Below, in pieces: positions 18,707 to 29,272 of a stretch of DNA of 64,000 nt. Each line of letters begins with the position of its first letter. The stretch's first letter is position 1. The position numbers and the translations under genes are program-made. The stretch covers positions 4,464,001-4,528,000 of the forward strand of contig NZ_CP084032.1 in assembly GCF_020181655.1 (NCBI RefSeq). Reading direction: 5' to 3'. The notes below the pieces were generated by a model. That model made no database searches, had not been told where the DNA came from, and was given only the letters and a program-made list of their open reading frames with translations. The stretch comes from Pectobacterium colocasium. GTDB lineage: Bacteria > Pseudomonadota > Gammaproteobacteria > Enterobacterales > Enterobacteriaceae.

Positions 18707-19984
18707 TTACAGCTTTTCCAACATCGATCGCGTGACCAGCACGATCCCCTCTTCCGAGCGGTAAAAACGGCGGCTATCCTCTTCCGCGTTCTCACCAATC
18801 ACCATGCCTTCCGGCAAGTGGCAGGCGCGATCAATCACGCAACGGCGTAAACGACAGGATCGTCCTACGTTGACATCCGGCAAAATTACCGTCGAATCGA
18901 TACTGCAAAATGAATTGACCCGCACGCGTGGGAACAGCACGGAATGCGTGACAACAGAACCGGAGACGATGCAGCCCCCGGATACCAGCGAGTTCATCGT
19001 CATGCCGTGGCTGCCAGAACGGTCCTGAACAAATTTGGCAGGCGGCAGTGATTCAATCGCGGAACGAATCGGCCAGTGCTGATCGTACACATCCAGCTCC
19101 GGCGTCACTGACGCCAAATCGAGATTGGCACGCCAGTAAGCTTCCAGCGTGCCGACATCCCGCCAATACTGATGTTCATCTTCGCCCGAGGTGACGCAAG
19201 ACAGCGTAAAAGGGTGTGCCCAGGCCAGACGCTGCGAGACGATCTTCGGGATCAGATCCTGCCCAAAGTCATGGGCAGAGTCCGTCGCGTGATGATCCGA
19301 TTCCAGTAATTGATAAAGATAGTCCGCATTAAAAACATAGATCCCCATGCTCGCGAGCGCCATATCGGGGTTATCCGGCATCGGCGTCGGGTTATCCGGC
19401 TTTTCGGCAAAATCGAGGATACGGTGCTGTTTGTCCACGCTCATGACGCCAAAAGCATTGGCTTCTTCCAGCGGCACGGGCAGGCAAGCGACGGTACATT
19501 CCGCGCCCTTCTCTACGTGATCGATGAGCATACGCGAGTAGTCCATCTTGTAGATGTGATCGCCCGCGAGGATCACAACATACTCCGCACGGTAGCGCCG
19601 AATGATGTCGAGATTCTGACAAACCGCATCCGCGGTTCCCCGATACCAGTGATCGGTGGCGTTACGCTGCTGCGCGGGAAGCAAATCGACAAATTCGTTC
19701 ATCTCTGCATTCAGAAATGACCAGCCGCGCTGAATATGCTGCACCAGCGTATGCGACTGATATTGCGTAATCACGCCAATACGGCGGATACCGGAATTCA
19801 GGCAGTTAGAGAGCGCGAAATCAATAATGCGAAATTTGCCGCCAAAGTGGACGGCAGGCTTGGCACGCAGCGCCGTCAGCCCTTTTAGTCGCGTTCCACG
19901 GCCTCCGGCCAGAATTAATGCCACGGATTTCAGAGGGAGCTGTCTTGCTAGCATCAGAGGGTCATGCTTATCGTTATTCACCAT
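18707..19984 (-). CDS. glgC: GlgC, glucose-1-phosphate adenylyltransferase
   Basis: Makes ADP-glucose from glucose-1-phosphate and ATP; the allosteric control step of bacterial glycogen synthesis. The 425-residue protein has the pyrophosphorylase motif [34 protein letters not shown] (GGRGTRL near residue 30) and a C-terminal left-handed beta-helix rich in hexapeptide repeats ([11 protein letters not shown] and following). Lies between glgX and glgA. Confidence 0.96.
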   Translation of the reverse strand: MVNNDKHDPLMLARQLPLKSVALILAGGRGTRLKGLTALRAKPAVHFGGKFRIIDFALSNCLNSGIRRIGVITQYQSHTLVQHIQRGWSFLNAEMNEFVDLLPAQQRNATDHWYRGTADAVCQNLDIIRRYRAEYVVILAGDHIYKMDYSRMLIDHVEKGAECTVACLPVPLEEANAFGVMSVDKQHRILDFAEKPDNPTPMPDNPDMALASMGIYVFNADYLYQLLESDHHATDSAHDFGQDLIPKIVSQRLAWAHPFTLSCVTSGEDEHQYWRDVGTLEAYWRANLDLASVTPELDVYDQHWPIRSAIESLPPAKFVQDRSGSHGMTMNSLVSGGCIVSGSVVTHSVLFPRVRVNSFCSIDSTVILPDVNVGRSCRLRRCVIDRACHLPEGMVIGENAEEDSRRFYRSEEGIVLVTRSMLEKL

Positions 19985-20019
19985 GGCTATCTCCTGATTA
20001 TTCTTTTAATGGCTTGCGC

Positions 20020-21996
20020 TTAGGCGATCTGCTTTATCAAGACGCATACGGCCTGCGCTTGTCCTTGCCACATTCCGCCCTCGGGCGGGTTCGTCTCATC
20101 AAACGGCGGTGAAACCTGCCAGTGGCCTTCTGGCAAAACGAACGCCCCGGCATGCAGGCTGGCGTTAAACACCACAAGCCAGCGACCAGACAGTAAGACC
20201 TGTAACTGATGTTCCCCGTGCTCCCACTGCGGCGGCGTCAACGGCTGACCTTCTCTGTTCAACCACTGCACTGCACCGTCCCCTTCTTGCCACCACGTCT
20301 CCTGCTGTAATGCAGGGATCGCGCGACGCAGTTGGATCAATCCGGCGACAAACTCGCGCAGTTCGCGGTTCGCGTTTTCCCAGTGCAGCCAGGTCAGTTC
20401 GTTATCCTGACAGTAGGCATTGTTGTTGCCCTGCTGGCTGTGCCCCAGCTCATCGCCCGCCAGCAGCATGGGCGTTCCCTGTGACAAAATCAGCGTCGTC
20501 AGCAGCGCCTTCTGGCTGGCCAGCCGCCGCTGGAGGATGTCGTCATCCGCCTCCAGCCCTTCCGTACCGTGGTTATTGCTGAAATTGCTGTCTGTGCCGT
20601 CGCGGTTGCCTTCACCATTGGCGTCGTTGTGCTTGTGGTTGAAGCTCACCAGATCGCGCAGCGTAAAACCGTCATGAGCCGTCAGTTTATTAACGGAGGC
20701 GTAAGGCAGGCGGTCATGCTGCTGGAAGATGTCGCTGGAGGCGGCAAAGCGGCGGGCAAATGCGCCGAGAGAAATATCACCATGCAGCCAAAAGCGGCGC
20801 ATGTCGTCACGGTAGCGGTCACTCCACTCGGCAAACGGTGTCGGGAACTGACCGAGCTGATAACCGCCATACCCGATGTCCCACGGTTCGGCAATCAGCT
20901 TGCAGCCCTGCAAGCGGCTATCCTGTTTCATGGCGGACAGCAGCGGCGCGGCGGCGGTGAAATCCGGGGTGCGCCCCAGCACTGTTGCCAGATCGAAGCG
21001 GAAACCGTCAACGTGGCACACCTCGCGCCAGAAGCGCAGGCAGTCCATCACCCAATCAATGACCGCCGGATGGTTCAGGCGCAGCACATTGCCGCAGCCT
21101 GTCCAGTTATGATATTCACCGTTTTCATTCAGCCAGTAATAGCTGCGGTTATCGATACCGCGCTGGCACAACGTGGGGCCTTCAACGTCCAGTTCGGCGC
21201 TGTGGTTGAACACCACATCCAGAATGACCTCGATCCCCGCGTGATGCAGCGCTTTCACCGCATCACGAAATTCATTCAGCGCGTCGTCACCTGCGGCCAG
21301 ACTGTTATCCACGGCAAACGGCAGCAGCACGTTATAGCCCCAGTAGTTACGCAGCCCCAGTTGCTGAAGCCGGGGTTCATCAGCATGTTGCTGTACCGGG
21401 AGTAACTCCAGCGCGGTAATGCCGAGTGACGTCAGATAATCAATCATCACCGGATGACCCAATGCGGCATAGCTACCGCGAATGTCTTCGGGAATATCAG
21501 GGTGCAACTGCGTCAGCCCGCGAACGTGCGCCTCATAGATCACCGTCTGATTCCAGGGCGTTTGCGGATGTTGGTCATCCTGCCAGTCGTAATCCTCAGC
21601 CGTGACCACGCACTTCGCCATGATGTCAGCGCTATCGCATTCATCACGTTCATCAATCCCGCCTTGCAGACACTCATCATCCACCACCCAGCCGTCAAGC
21701 TGACGCGCGTAAGGATCCAACAGCAGCTTATACGGGTTGAAACGTAACCCCTGTGACGGTTCAAACGGCCCGTCGACCCGGAAACCATAGCGTAGCCCCG
21801 GCTGTGCAGCGGGCAGGTAACCGTGCCAAATATCGCCGCTGCGTGCAGTCAGCTCGATGCGCTGTTCCTGCTGACGTTCATCAAAGACACACAGTTCGAC
21901 CCGCTCGGCATCCGCCGAAAACAGCGCGAAGTTCACGCCCTGTCCATCAAAACTGGCTCCCAGCGGCGTCGGCTTACCCGTCTGTAATTCCGCCAT
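20020..21996 (-). CDS. glgX: GlgX, glycogen debranching enzyme
   Basis: GH13 debranching enzyme that cleaves alpha-1,6 branches from phosphorylase limit dextrins. The 658-residue protein has an N-terminal CBM48 domain (residues 10-110), then the GH13 barrel with VVFNHSAE, the nucleophile region [12 protein letters not shown], the acid Glu in LIAEPWDIG and LTAHDGFTL. The ATG follows the glgB stop with no gap (TGAATG), so translation is coupled. Confidence 0.96.
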   Translation of the reverse strand: MAELQTGKPTPLGASFDGQGVNFALFSADAERVELCVFDERQQEQRIELTARSGDIWHGYLPAAQPGLRYGFRVDGPFEPSQGLRFNPYKLLLDPYARQLDGWVVDDECLQGGIDERDECDSADIMAKCVVTAEDYDWQDDQHPQTPWNQTVIYEAHVRGLTQLHPDIPEDIRGSYAALGHPVMIDYLTSLGITALELLPVQQHADEPRLQQLGLRNYWGYNVLLPFAVDNSLAAGDDALNEFRDAVKALHHAGIEVILDVVFNHSAELDVEGPTLCQRGIDNRSYYWLNENGEYHNWTGCGNVLRLNHPAVIDWVMDCLRFWREVCHVDGFRFDLATVLGRTPDFTAAAPLLSAMKQDSRLQGCKLIAEPWDIGYGGYQLGQFPTPFAEWSDRYRDDMRRFWLHGDISLGAFARRFAASSDIFQQHDRLPYASVNKLTAHDGFTLRDLVSFNHKHNDANGEGNRDGTDSNFSNNHGTEGLEADDDILQRRLASQKALLTTLILSQGTPMLLAGDELGHSQQGNNNAYCQDNELTWLHWENANRELREFVAGLIQLRRAIPALQQETWWQEGDGAVQWLNREGQPLTPPQWEHGEHQLQVLLSGRWLVVFNASLHAGAFVLPEGHWQVSPPFDETNPPEGGMWQGQAQAVCVLIKQIA

Positions 21997-24174
21997 TCAC
22001 GCCTCCTTCACCAGATACAGCGTGGCAAGCGGCGGAATGGTCAGCACAAGAGAATGCTGACGCTGATGGCTGCCCCATTCCTCGCTGTAAATCGTTCCGA
22101 CATTGCCCAGATTGCTGCCGTTGTAATAGCCAGAATCCGTGTTGATCACTTCCCGCCAACCACCGGGTTGGTTAATACCGATGCGGTATCCATAGCGTGG
22201 AACTGGCGTGAAATTGCTGACCACCAGCACTTCGTTGCCCTGCTCGTCACGCCGCACAAAGGCAAAGACCGAGTTTTCCCGGTCATCTACCACCAGCCAT
22301 TCAAAGCCCTGCGGCTGAAAATCCAGCTGATACAACGGCGGCTGTTGGCGATAGCAATGGTTGAGATCGCGTACCAACGTCTGCACGCCCCGGTGCCAGC
22401 CTTCCGGCTCATCCAGCAAATGCCAGTCCAGACTGGCGTCGTGGTTCCATTCACGACCTTGCGCAAATTCGCCGCCCATAAACAGCAGCTTCTTGCCGGG
22501 ATACGCCCACATAAAGCCGTAATAGGCGCGTAAATTGGCAAATTTCTGCCAGGCATCGCCGGGCATGCGATCCAGCAGCGAACGCTTACCGTGCACCACC
22601 TCATCGTGAGACAGCGGCAGCACGAAGTTCTCGCTGTAGGCGTACAACATGCCGAATGTCAGCAAATCGTGATGATATTTGCGGTGAACCGGATCGTGCT
22701 GCATATAGGCCAGCGTGTCGTGCATCCAGCCCATGTTCCATTTGTAGTGAAATCCTAAACCGTTGCAGTCTGGCGGCAGCGTCACGCCCGGATAATCGGT
22801 AGACTCTTCGGCCAGCGTGATCGCCGCGGGTGCCGCATGTCCCAGCATGTGGTTGGTGTAGCGCAGAAACGCGATCGCTTCGAGATTCTCTTTACCGCCG
22901 TAATGGTTCGGCACCCATTGTCCTTCGCTACGGCTGTAGTCGCGGTAAATCATGGAAGCCACGGCGTCCACCCGCAGCCCGTCGATGCCATAACGTTCCA
23001 TCCAGAACAGTGCGTTACCCGCCAGATAGTTACGCACCTCATGGCGGCCATAGTTATAAATCAGCGTGTTCCAGTCCTGATGATAGCCTTCGCGCGGATC
23101 GGCATATTCATACAGCGCGGTGCCGTCAAACTGTGCCAGACCGTATTCGTCGCCGGGAAAGTGCCCCGGCACCCAGTCCAGCAGGACGTTAATGCCCGCG
23201 TCATGGAGCGCATCAACAAACGCTCTGAACTCCTGCGCAGTGCCGAAACGGCGCGTTGGCGCATAGAGCCCCAGCGGTTGATAACCCCAGCTACCGTCGA
23301 ACGGATGTTCGTTAATCGGCATCAGCTCCACGTGCGTGAAGCCCATATACTGCACGTAATCAATCAGTTGCTTCGCCAGATCCTGATAGCTCAGCCAGAA
23401 ATTGTTATCCGTATGCCGCCGCCAGGAACCGAGATGAACTTCATAAATGGAGATCGGTGAACGCAGGCTGTTCGCCTCACGCCGGGCATCGCAGGTCGGG
23501 ACTTTCTCAGGCAGTGGCGTAATCAGCGATGCGGTATCGGGGCGCATCTGTGCTTCAAACGCATACGGGTCGGCCTTTAACCGGACGTTCCCGTGGCTGT
23601 CGATCATTTCATATTTGTAGAGCTGCCCCGCTTTCACATCGGGCAGAAACAGTTCCCAAATGCCGTTTTCTCTACGCAGCCGCATCGGATGGCGTCGACC
23701 GTCCCAGAAATTAAACTGCCCCACCACTGAAACGCGTTGTGCATTCGGCGCCCAGACGGCAAAACGCGTCCCTTCTACCCCGTCCAATGTTTCCAGATGG
23801 GCGCCTAATCGCTCGTAAGGCCGCAGGTGGGTACCTTCGGCCAACAGCCAAATGTCCATATCCTGCAACAGCGGGCCAAAGCGGTAAGGATCTTCAATCA
23901 CCCAGGTTTCTTCACGCCAGGTCACGGCCAATTGATAACGGAAGGCATTTTTCCGGCGCGGCACCAGACCACAAAAAAAACCGCGTTCGTCTATACGTTC
24001 CAGCTCGACAATTTTTCGTCCATTGCTGGCATCAACCACCCAGGCTGCCTGCGCATCCGGCAGCAGTGCCCGAACTTCAAGGCCTTTAGAAGAATGATGC
24101 ATACCTAACAGCGAAAACGGATCGGCGTAATGCCCGGAAATAAGTGAATTAATCGCATCAGAAAACGCTGACAT
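21997..24174 (-). CDS. glgB: GlgB, 1,4-alpha-glucan branching enzyme
   Basis: GH13/CBM48 enzyme that forms alpha-1,6 branches in glycogen. Domains: CBM48-type N-terminus (two modules, to about residue 220), GH13 barrel with the nucleophile in [12 protein letters not shown] and acid Glu in [12 protein letters not shown], and a C-terminal all-beta domain. Three in-frame ATGs exist (24198, 24183, 24174). I use 24174 ([12 protein letters not shown]), which has GAGG nine bases upstream; this gives 725 residues. First gene of glgBXCAP. Confidence 0.95.
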   Translation of the reverse strand: MSAFSDAINSLISGHYADPFSLLGMHHSSKGLEVRALLPDAQAAWVVDASNGRKIVELERIDERGFFCGLVPRRKNAFRYQLAVTWREETWVIEDPYRFGPLLQDMDIWLLAEGTHLRPYERLGAHLETLDGVEGTRFAVWAPNAQRVSVVGQFNFWDGRRHPMRLRRENGIWELFLPDVKAGQLYKYEMIDSHGNVRLKADPYAFEAQMRPDTASLITPLPEKVPTCDARREANSLRSPISIYEVHLGSWRRHTDNNFWLSYQDLAKQLIDYVQYMGFTHVELMPINEHPFDGSWGYQPLGLYAPTRRFGTAQEFRAFVDALHDAGINVLLDWVPGHFPGDEYGLAQFDGTALYEYADPREGYHQDWNTLIYNYGRHEVRNYLAGNALFWMERYGIDGLRVDAVASMIYRDYSRSEGQWVPNHYGGKENLEAIAFLRYTNHMLGHAAPAAITLAEESTDYPGVTLPPDCNGLGFHYKWNMGWMHDTLAYMQHDPVHRKYHHDLLTFGMLYAYSENFVLPLSHDEVVHGKRSLLDRMPGDAWQKFANLRAYYGFMWAYPGKKLLFMGGEFAQGREWNHDASLDWHLLDEPEGWHRGVQTLVRDLNHCYRQQPPLYQLDFQPQGFEWLVVDDRENSVFAFVRRDEQGNEVLVVSNFTPVPRYGYRIGINQPGGWREVINTDSGYYNGSNLGNVGTIYSEEWGSHQRQHSLVLTIPPLATLYLVKEA

Positions 24175-24538
24175 GGTATCCATCCTCTGATTAACCATTT
24201 GAATTAAATAAATAAGTAATATAAAAGCGCATTAGGTTGCACTTATATTCTCCCGCTACTTATTTTTAACAAAAAATCAATAAAAATAACGGGTTATTAG
24301 CTTGCTAATGAATAACGGCGACGTGTAAAAATAATGAATAGTATGAAAGAGTTCTTGAGCCACGCCCCCTAATTCAGCGTAGTCAAAGAACGGAGAAATA
24401 TCAGAGAACTGATGAAATTTTTCCGTTTATATTTATATGAATAAGTTATGACACGAGATAATTAGCATCTTTTGTTTAAAGATCGATTCGTCCGCTGGCA
24501 AAAAGCAGTACAATTTGGCGGATTATGTATGTTGACCG
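24175..24538. promoter_or_regulatory. Divergent glgB / sensor kinase intergenic region
   Basis: An AT-rich 364-base gap between two divergent genes. It must carry the glg operon promoter and the kinase promoter. I found no clear CRP box, riboswitch or repeat. Confidence 0.5.
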
Positions 24539-26278
24539 ATGTATGACGAGACCCCGCCCATGGTTAGCCAGGTTGATCTGATTCTTTCCCTGTTACAGCA
24601 GATGTGTGTTTATCTGGTTATCGCCTATTTGCTCAGCAAGACACCGCTATTTATCCCGCTGATGCAGGTCACTATCCGTCTGCCGCACAAGCTGGTGTGC
24701 TATCTGGTGTTTTCCGTGTTTTGCATTATGGGAACCTATTTCGGCCTGCATATAGACGATTCGATTGCCAATACCCGCGCGACGGGTGCCGTGCTCGGGG
24801 GCATGCTGGGCGGCCCTTCCGTTGGTTTTCTCGTTGGGTTAACGGGCGGGTTACACCGCTATTCGATGGGCGGTATGACCGCGCTGGCCTGTATGCTGTC
24901 AACGATTGCCGAAGGCCTGCTCGGCGGGCTGTTACACCGCTATCTGGCACGCCGCAATCGTATCGATTTGCTGTTTCAGCCCCTCGTCGTCGGTCTGACC
25001 GCACTGGTAGCGGAATGCCTGCAAATGGCGATTATTCTGTTGGTCGCTCGTCCGTTTGATAACGCCGTTGAGCTGGTGAGAGATATCGCGCTACCGATGA
25101 TGATTACCAATACCGTCGGTTCCGCCATGTTTATGCGCATTCTGCTCGACAGACGCGCCATTTTTGAAAAATACACCTCTGCATTTTCCGCCAAAGCGCT
25201 GCAAATCGCCGCCCGCGCCGAAGGGGCGCTGCGCCAGGGGTTCAACCCGCAAAACAGTATGCGCGTTGCCCGTATTTTGTATGAAGAACTGGGGGTCGGT
25301 GCCGTGGCGATTACCGATCGCGACAAACTGCTGGCCTTCATCGGATTGGGCGATGATCACCACAATGTCGGTGCGCCTATCACCTCATCACACACGCGTC
25401 GGGCGATAGACAACAATCAGGTGGTGTATGCCGACGGCAACGAGGTGTCTTATACCTGTTCGGTGTCATCACACTGCAAACTCGGTTCCACGCTGGTGAT
25501 CCCGTTGCGGGGCGAAGATCAGCGCGTTGTCGGCACGATCAAGCTTTATGAGCCCAAAAATAAGCTATTTTCCAGCATTAACCGTACGCTAGGGGAAGGG
25601 ATTGCCCACCTGCTTTCTGCACAGATTCTGACAGGCCGTTTTGAGCAGCAAAAACAGCTGCTGGCCCAATCGGAAATCAAGCTGCTGCACGCGCAGGTCA
25701 ACCCCCATTTTCTGTTCAACGCGCTGAATACATTGTCCGCCGTGATACGACGCGATCCCGCTCATGCCCGCCAGTTGGTGCTGTCTCTATCGACGTTTTT
25801 CCGTAAAAACCTCAAGCGCAGCAACGATGAAGTCTCGCTCAATGACGAGCTGGAGCACGTTAACGCTTATCTCGAAATCGAGAAAGCACGCTTTGCCGAT
25901 CATCTGACGGTAGATATTTCACTACCGGAAGCCCTGCGTGAGGCTCGCTTGCCGGCGTTTTCCCTGCAACCCATCGTCGAAAATGCGATTAAGCACGGTA
26001 TCTCACAAATGATTGAAAGCGGGCACATCCACATCAGCGGACGCCTGCACGCCAACACGCTGGAGCTGTCAGTGGAAGATAACGCCGGCACCTATCAGCC
26101 CCGCAGCGGCGGTGATGGACTAGGCATGAATTTGGTCGACCGCCGGATCAAAGCACGCTACGGCAACCGCTATGGCATCACCGTCGTCAGCGAAGCGGAT
26201 AAATTCACCCGGGTAGAAGTACGTGTCCCGCTGATTTCACCCCGTCAGGTATTGGAACAGCTGGATAGCGTGGCGTGA
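24539..26278 (+). CDS. btsS: BtsS/YehU-like sensor histidine kinase (LytS family)
   Basis: A 579-residue inner-membrane kinase highly similar to E. coli BtsS, the pyruvate-sensing kinase of the BtsSR system. It has an N-terminal 5TM LYT-type region (LPHKLVCYLVFSVFCIMGTYFGLHIDDSIANTRATGAVLGG), a GAF-like domain (about 225-360), and a His_kinase domain with the phosphoacceptor in NPHFLFNALNTLSAV plus a HATPase with IVENAIKHG and GLGMNLVD. In E. coli the LytTR regulator BtsR is the next gene; here no response regulator adjoins it. The start lacks a strong ribosome site. Confidence 0.88.
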   Translation: MYDETPPMVSQVDLILSLLQQMCVYLVIAYLLSKTPLFIPLMQVTIRLPHKLVCYLVFSVFCIMGTYFGLHIDDSIANTRATGAVLGGMLGGPSVGFLVGLTGGLHRYSMGGMTALACMLSTIAEGLLGGLLHRYLARRNRIDLLFQPLVVGLTALVAECLQMAIILLVARPFDNAVELVRDIALPMMITNTVGSAMFMRILLDRRAIFEKYTSAFSAKALQIAARAEGALRQGFNPQNSMRVARILYEELGVGAVAITDRDKLLAFIGLGDDHHNVGAPITSSHTRRAIDNNQVVYADGNEVSYTCSVSSHCKLGSTLVIPLRGEDQRVVGTIKLYEPKNKLFSSINRTLGEGIAHLLSAQILTGRFEQQKQLLAQSEIKLLHAQVNPHFLFNALNTLSAVIRRDPAHARQLVLSLSTFFRKNLKRSNDEVSLNDELEHVNAYLEIEKARFADHLTVDISLPEALREARLPAFSLQPIVENAIKHGISQMIESGHIHISGRLHANTLELSVEDNAGTYQPRSGGDGLGMNLVDRRIKARYGNRYGITVVSEADKFTRVEVRVPLISPRQVLEQLDSVA

Positions 26279-26317
26279 TGACAGAGAAGAATAAGTTTAC
26301 TAATACAAGGAATTATT

Positions 26318-26809
26318 ATGACCGATACTTCACTTTATGCCGCATTTGAACAGGCAGTACCTGGGTTTTCAGCACAGGACATCATTACGCCAGCATTGAA
26401 TAAGTCGCATGGCGAATATGCACAGATCTATTGGCTGGATGATTTATTGGGGGAAGATTTTCTTTGTTATATCGAATGGAAAGAATTTGATCTTCGGGCT
26501 CTGGAGGCGTTAATCCCTATTAAGCAAGCCGGGATCGCGTTATCGGTGGACAGTTTGTTTGACGAACAGGGTTTTCCAATCGGAGACATCACGCCTGAAG
26601 AATTCTTTTATGATGCATCCGGTTTTTACCTACCAGTGTTACAGCAACAGTTACAACAAGCCAAATTGCAGTTGCTTGAAGTAGGATTACTTCAGAACGG
26701 CGACGTCTATTTACATGAAAATCCACGTTTTATCTGCACCACGACAGCTAAAGATAAAGTGGAGCAACTAAACCAGTGTCTGCGACAAAGAGGTCTGGTT
26801 CTTTGCTGA
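26318..26809 (+). CDS. Conserved-looking hypothetical protein, 163 aa
   Basis: A small acidic, soluble protein I do not recognise. It starts well (AGGA six bases before ATG) 40 bases after the kinase gene, so it may be cotranscribed with it. Visible features are WLDDLLGEDFLCYIEWKEFDL near residues 39-59, a helical Gln/Leu-rich stretch at 109-122, and a C-terminal helix. It has no signal peptide or membrane segment. It stands where btsR would be expected but does not look like a LytTR regulator. Confidence 0.75.
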   Translation: MTDTSLYAAFEQAVPGFSAQDIITPALNKSHGEYAQIYWLDDLLGEDFLCYIEWKEFDLRALEALIPIKQAGIALSVDSLFDEQGFPIGDITPEEFFYDASGFYLPVLQQQLQQAKLQLLEVGLLQNGDVYLHENPRFICTTTAKDKVEQLNQCLRQRGLVLC

Positions 26810-26932
26810 AAATATCAGTGAGTGATACCCGTCATGGTGCCCGAAGAGATACGAGTGAAGCAATACGCGTAGAGACTGACGCAACACCAACCGATGCTGC
26901 GCCAGAAAAGCAGGAAGACTATAGCAAGATAA

Positions 26933-28036
26933 CTACAGCAGGATGCGCAGCATACGGCGCAGCGGTTCAGCGGCTCCCCACAGCAGCTGATCGCCAACCG
27001 TAAAGGCGGACAGGTATTCCGGCCCCATGTTCAGCTTACGCAGACGACCCACTGGCGTAGAGAGCGTGCCCGTTACCGCAGCAGGCGTCAGTTCACGCAT
27101 GGTGATGTCACGATCGTTCGGCACCACTTTCACCCAGTCGTTGTGCGTGGCCAGCAGCTGTTCGATTTCCGGCAGCGCCACGTCTTTCTTCAGTTTGATG
27201 GTGAATGCCTGGCTGTGGCAGCGCAGTGCGCCGACGCGCACGCAGAGACCATCGACAGGAATGACGCTACTGGTGCCCAGAATTTTGTTGGTTTCCGCCT
27301 GACCTTTCCACTCTTCGCGGCTCTGGCCGTTATCCAGTTGTTTGTCGATCCACGGAATCAGGCTGCCCGCCAATGGCACACCGAAATTATCGGTTGGCAG
27401 CGAACCGCTACGGGTCAGCGCGGTGACTTTACGCTCGATATCCAGAATCGCAGACGCCGGGTCCTGTAGCTCTTTCGCCACTTCACCGTGCAGCGCGCCC
27501 ATCTGGGTCAGCAGCTCACGCATGTGACGCGCACCACCGCCAGAAGCAGCCTGATACGTCGCGGCAGAAACCCACTCCACCAGATTGTTGGCAAACAAGC
27601 CGCCCAACGACATCAGCATCAGGCTGACAGTACAGTTACCGCCAGCAAAGGTTTTGATGCCTTTATCCAGCCCCTGCTGAATCACCCCGTGGTTAACCGG
27701 ATCCAGAATAATAATCGCGTCATCTTTCATACGCAGCGAGGATGCGGCATCGATCCAATAGCCCTGCCAGCCACTTTCACGCAGCTTCGGGTAGACTTCA
27801 TTGGTATAATCGCCGCCCTGACAGGTAATGATGATGTCCAGCGCGCGCAGAGCTTCGATATTATAAGCATCCTGCAACACGCCTTGATGACCGCCCAACG
27901 CCGGAGCAGGTTCGCCGTGCTGAGAAGTCGAGAAGAATACCGGGTGAATCACATCAAAGTCGCGTTCTTCCACCATGCGCTGCATGAGAACCGAGCCGAC
28001 CATACCGCGCCAGCCAATAAAACCAACATTTTTCAT
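26933..28036 (-). CDS. asd: Asd, aspartate-semialdehyde dehydrogenase
   Basis: NADPH-dependent reduction of aspartyl phosphate to aspartate semialdehyde, on the route to lysine, diaminopimelate, methionine and threonine. At 367 residues it equals the E. coli enzyme. It has the N-terminal NADP motif [17 protein letters not shown], the catalytic Cys in [17 protein letters not shown] near residue 135 and the His-containing [16 protein letters not shown]. Divergent from yhgN. Confidence 0.96.
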   Translation of the reverse strand: MKNVGFIGWRGMVGSVLMQRMVEERDFDVIHPVFFSTSQHGEPAPALGGHQGVLQDAYNIEALRALDIIITCQGGDYTNEVYPKLRESGWQGYWIDAASSLRMKDDAIIILDPVNHGVIQQGLDKGIKTFAGGNCTVSLMLMSLGGLFANNLVEWVSAATYQAASGGGARHMRELLTQMGALHGEVAKELQDPASAILDIERKVTALTRSGSLPTDNFGVPLAGSLIPWIDKQLDNGQSREEWKGQAETNKILGTSSVIPVDGLCVRVGALRCHSQAFTIKLKKDVALPEIEQLLATHNDWVKVVPNDRDITMRELTPAAVTGTLSTPVGRLRKLNMGPEYLSAFTVGDQLLWGAAEPLRRMLRILL

Positions 28037-28250
28037 GGTAACTGTCCTGCTTTGGGGGTAACAAAAAGAATTGTGGCTAACGTCGATAGCGCCTGGTTAT
28101 TGCTGACTCAGTGATCTGCCGCAGAGGGTGCGCGTGTCGTGTCGTAAACCCGTAAATAATTGTGTCATTCAGCCTTACAAAATGTACATCAAGTCGCAAG
28201 TGAATTTATTCGATAGTACGGCATTTTTCAGCAGTCATTCTAATATCATC

Positions 28251-28301
28251 GACCTGGCACAGGATAATCACGTTGACCCGCCCGTGAAGATGGCCCAGGT
28301 C
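28251..28301. other. Inverted repeat upstream of yhgN
   Basis: GACCTGG at 28251-28257 and CCAGGTC at 28295-28301 can pair in the leader before yhgN, leaving a 37-nt loop. Function unknown. Confidence 0.35.
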
Positions 28302-28333
28302 AGGAAACAAGGTTTCGGGAGTAAAAAACCAAC

Positions 28334-28927
28334 ATGACAGAAATGATCTCAGCAACGGTGCTGCTGTTGCTCATTATGGATCCACTCGGCAACCTGCCGA
28401 TTTTTATGTCCGTCCTCAAGCATCTCGACCCCAAACGCCGACGCGTGGTGCTGATCCGTGAAATGCTGATCGCGCTCGGACTGATGCTGATTTTCCTGTT
28501 CGCGGGTGAACGTATTCTGGCGTTCCTGAATCTGCGTACCGAAACCGTGTCCATTTCCGGCGGAATCGTGCTGTTCCTCATCGCGATTCGTATGATTTTC
28601 CCCTCACAGGAAGGCAACAGCAGCGGTCTGCCAGCCGGTGAAGAGCCGTTTCTGGTGCCCATGGCGATTCCACTGGTGGCGGGGCCGTCGATCCTGGCGG
28701 CACTGATGCTACTTTCCCACCAGTACCCTAATCAGCTCCCCCACCTGACGCTGGCGCTGCTTATCGCCTGGAGTATCTCTTTCATTATCCTGCTGATGTC
28801 CAATGTGTTCTTGCGTTTGCTGGGTGAGAAAGGCGTGAGCGCGCTGGAGAAATTGATGGGGCTGATTCTGGTGATGCTGTCGACGCAGATGTTCCTCGAC
28901 GGCGTGCGTGCTTATATGAAGTTATAA
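28334..28927 (+). CDS. yhgN: YhgN, MarC-family inner-membrane protein
   Basis: A 197-residue MarC/UPF0056 protein with about six membrane segments; the function of the family is not settled (it is not the marRAB resistance determinant). Conserved signatures include LLIMDPLGNLPIFM at the start and PLVAGPSILAALMLL in the middle. Located next to divergent asd as in E. coli. Confidence 0.9.
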   Translation: MTEMISATVLLLLIMDPLGNLPIFMSVLKHLDPKRRRVVLIREMLIALGLMLIFLFAGERILAFLNLRTETVSISGGIVLFLIAIRMIFPSQEGNSSGLPAGEEPFLVPMAIPLVAGPSILAALMLLSHQYPNQLPHLTLALLIAWSISFIILLMSNVFLRLLGEKGVSALEKLMGLILVMLSTQMFLDGVRAYMKL

Positions 28928-29272
28928 CTGCTCCGTTTCCCTCTGTGTCTTAGTCACATTTTTTATGCCGACTAAGAGACGGTTTCGTGCGCGAGAACGC
29001 CGTAATTTCCATACTACTCCGTAGCACGCGCCCGACGCAGGGCGCTCAGTCGCCGCCGCCCTGCGAACCCATGCTTCCGGCTAAATCATGCCGCTACGCG
29101 GTGCCATCGGCGTTCATGATCACCCTTCGAGCCACCAGTGAGGCGTTCCCGACGCCGCACTGGCTTTCGCGGCATCCATGCCGCTCACTCGGTGCTCATG
29201 ATCACCGCTGCATAATTTTTACGCCGGATTAATGTCAAAACCTTCCCTTGTAAGAGGGAGGGGTTAAACACA
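28928..29272. repeat. Degenerate repeat-bearing intergenic region
   Basis: A 345-base GC-rich gap. It holds two related copies of a motif that begins CATGCCGCT and ends TCATGATCACC, at 29097-29125 and 29177-29208. I find no intact gene. It may be a decayed dispersed repeat. The end of the region carries the permease terminator. Confidence 0.45.
29237..29266 (-). terminator. Terminator of the gluconate permease gene
   Basis: Stem of CCCTCCCT-type sequence (29239-29248 with 29255-29265, one bulge) with TTTTG on the minus strand, directly after the permease stop. Confidence 0.7.

Noticed and set aside
20569..21405. Long plus-strand open frame inside glgX
   Set aside because: It is antisense to a well-conserved enzyme gene; such shadows are common in GC-rich genes.
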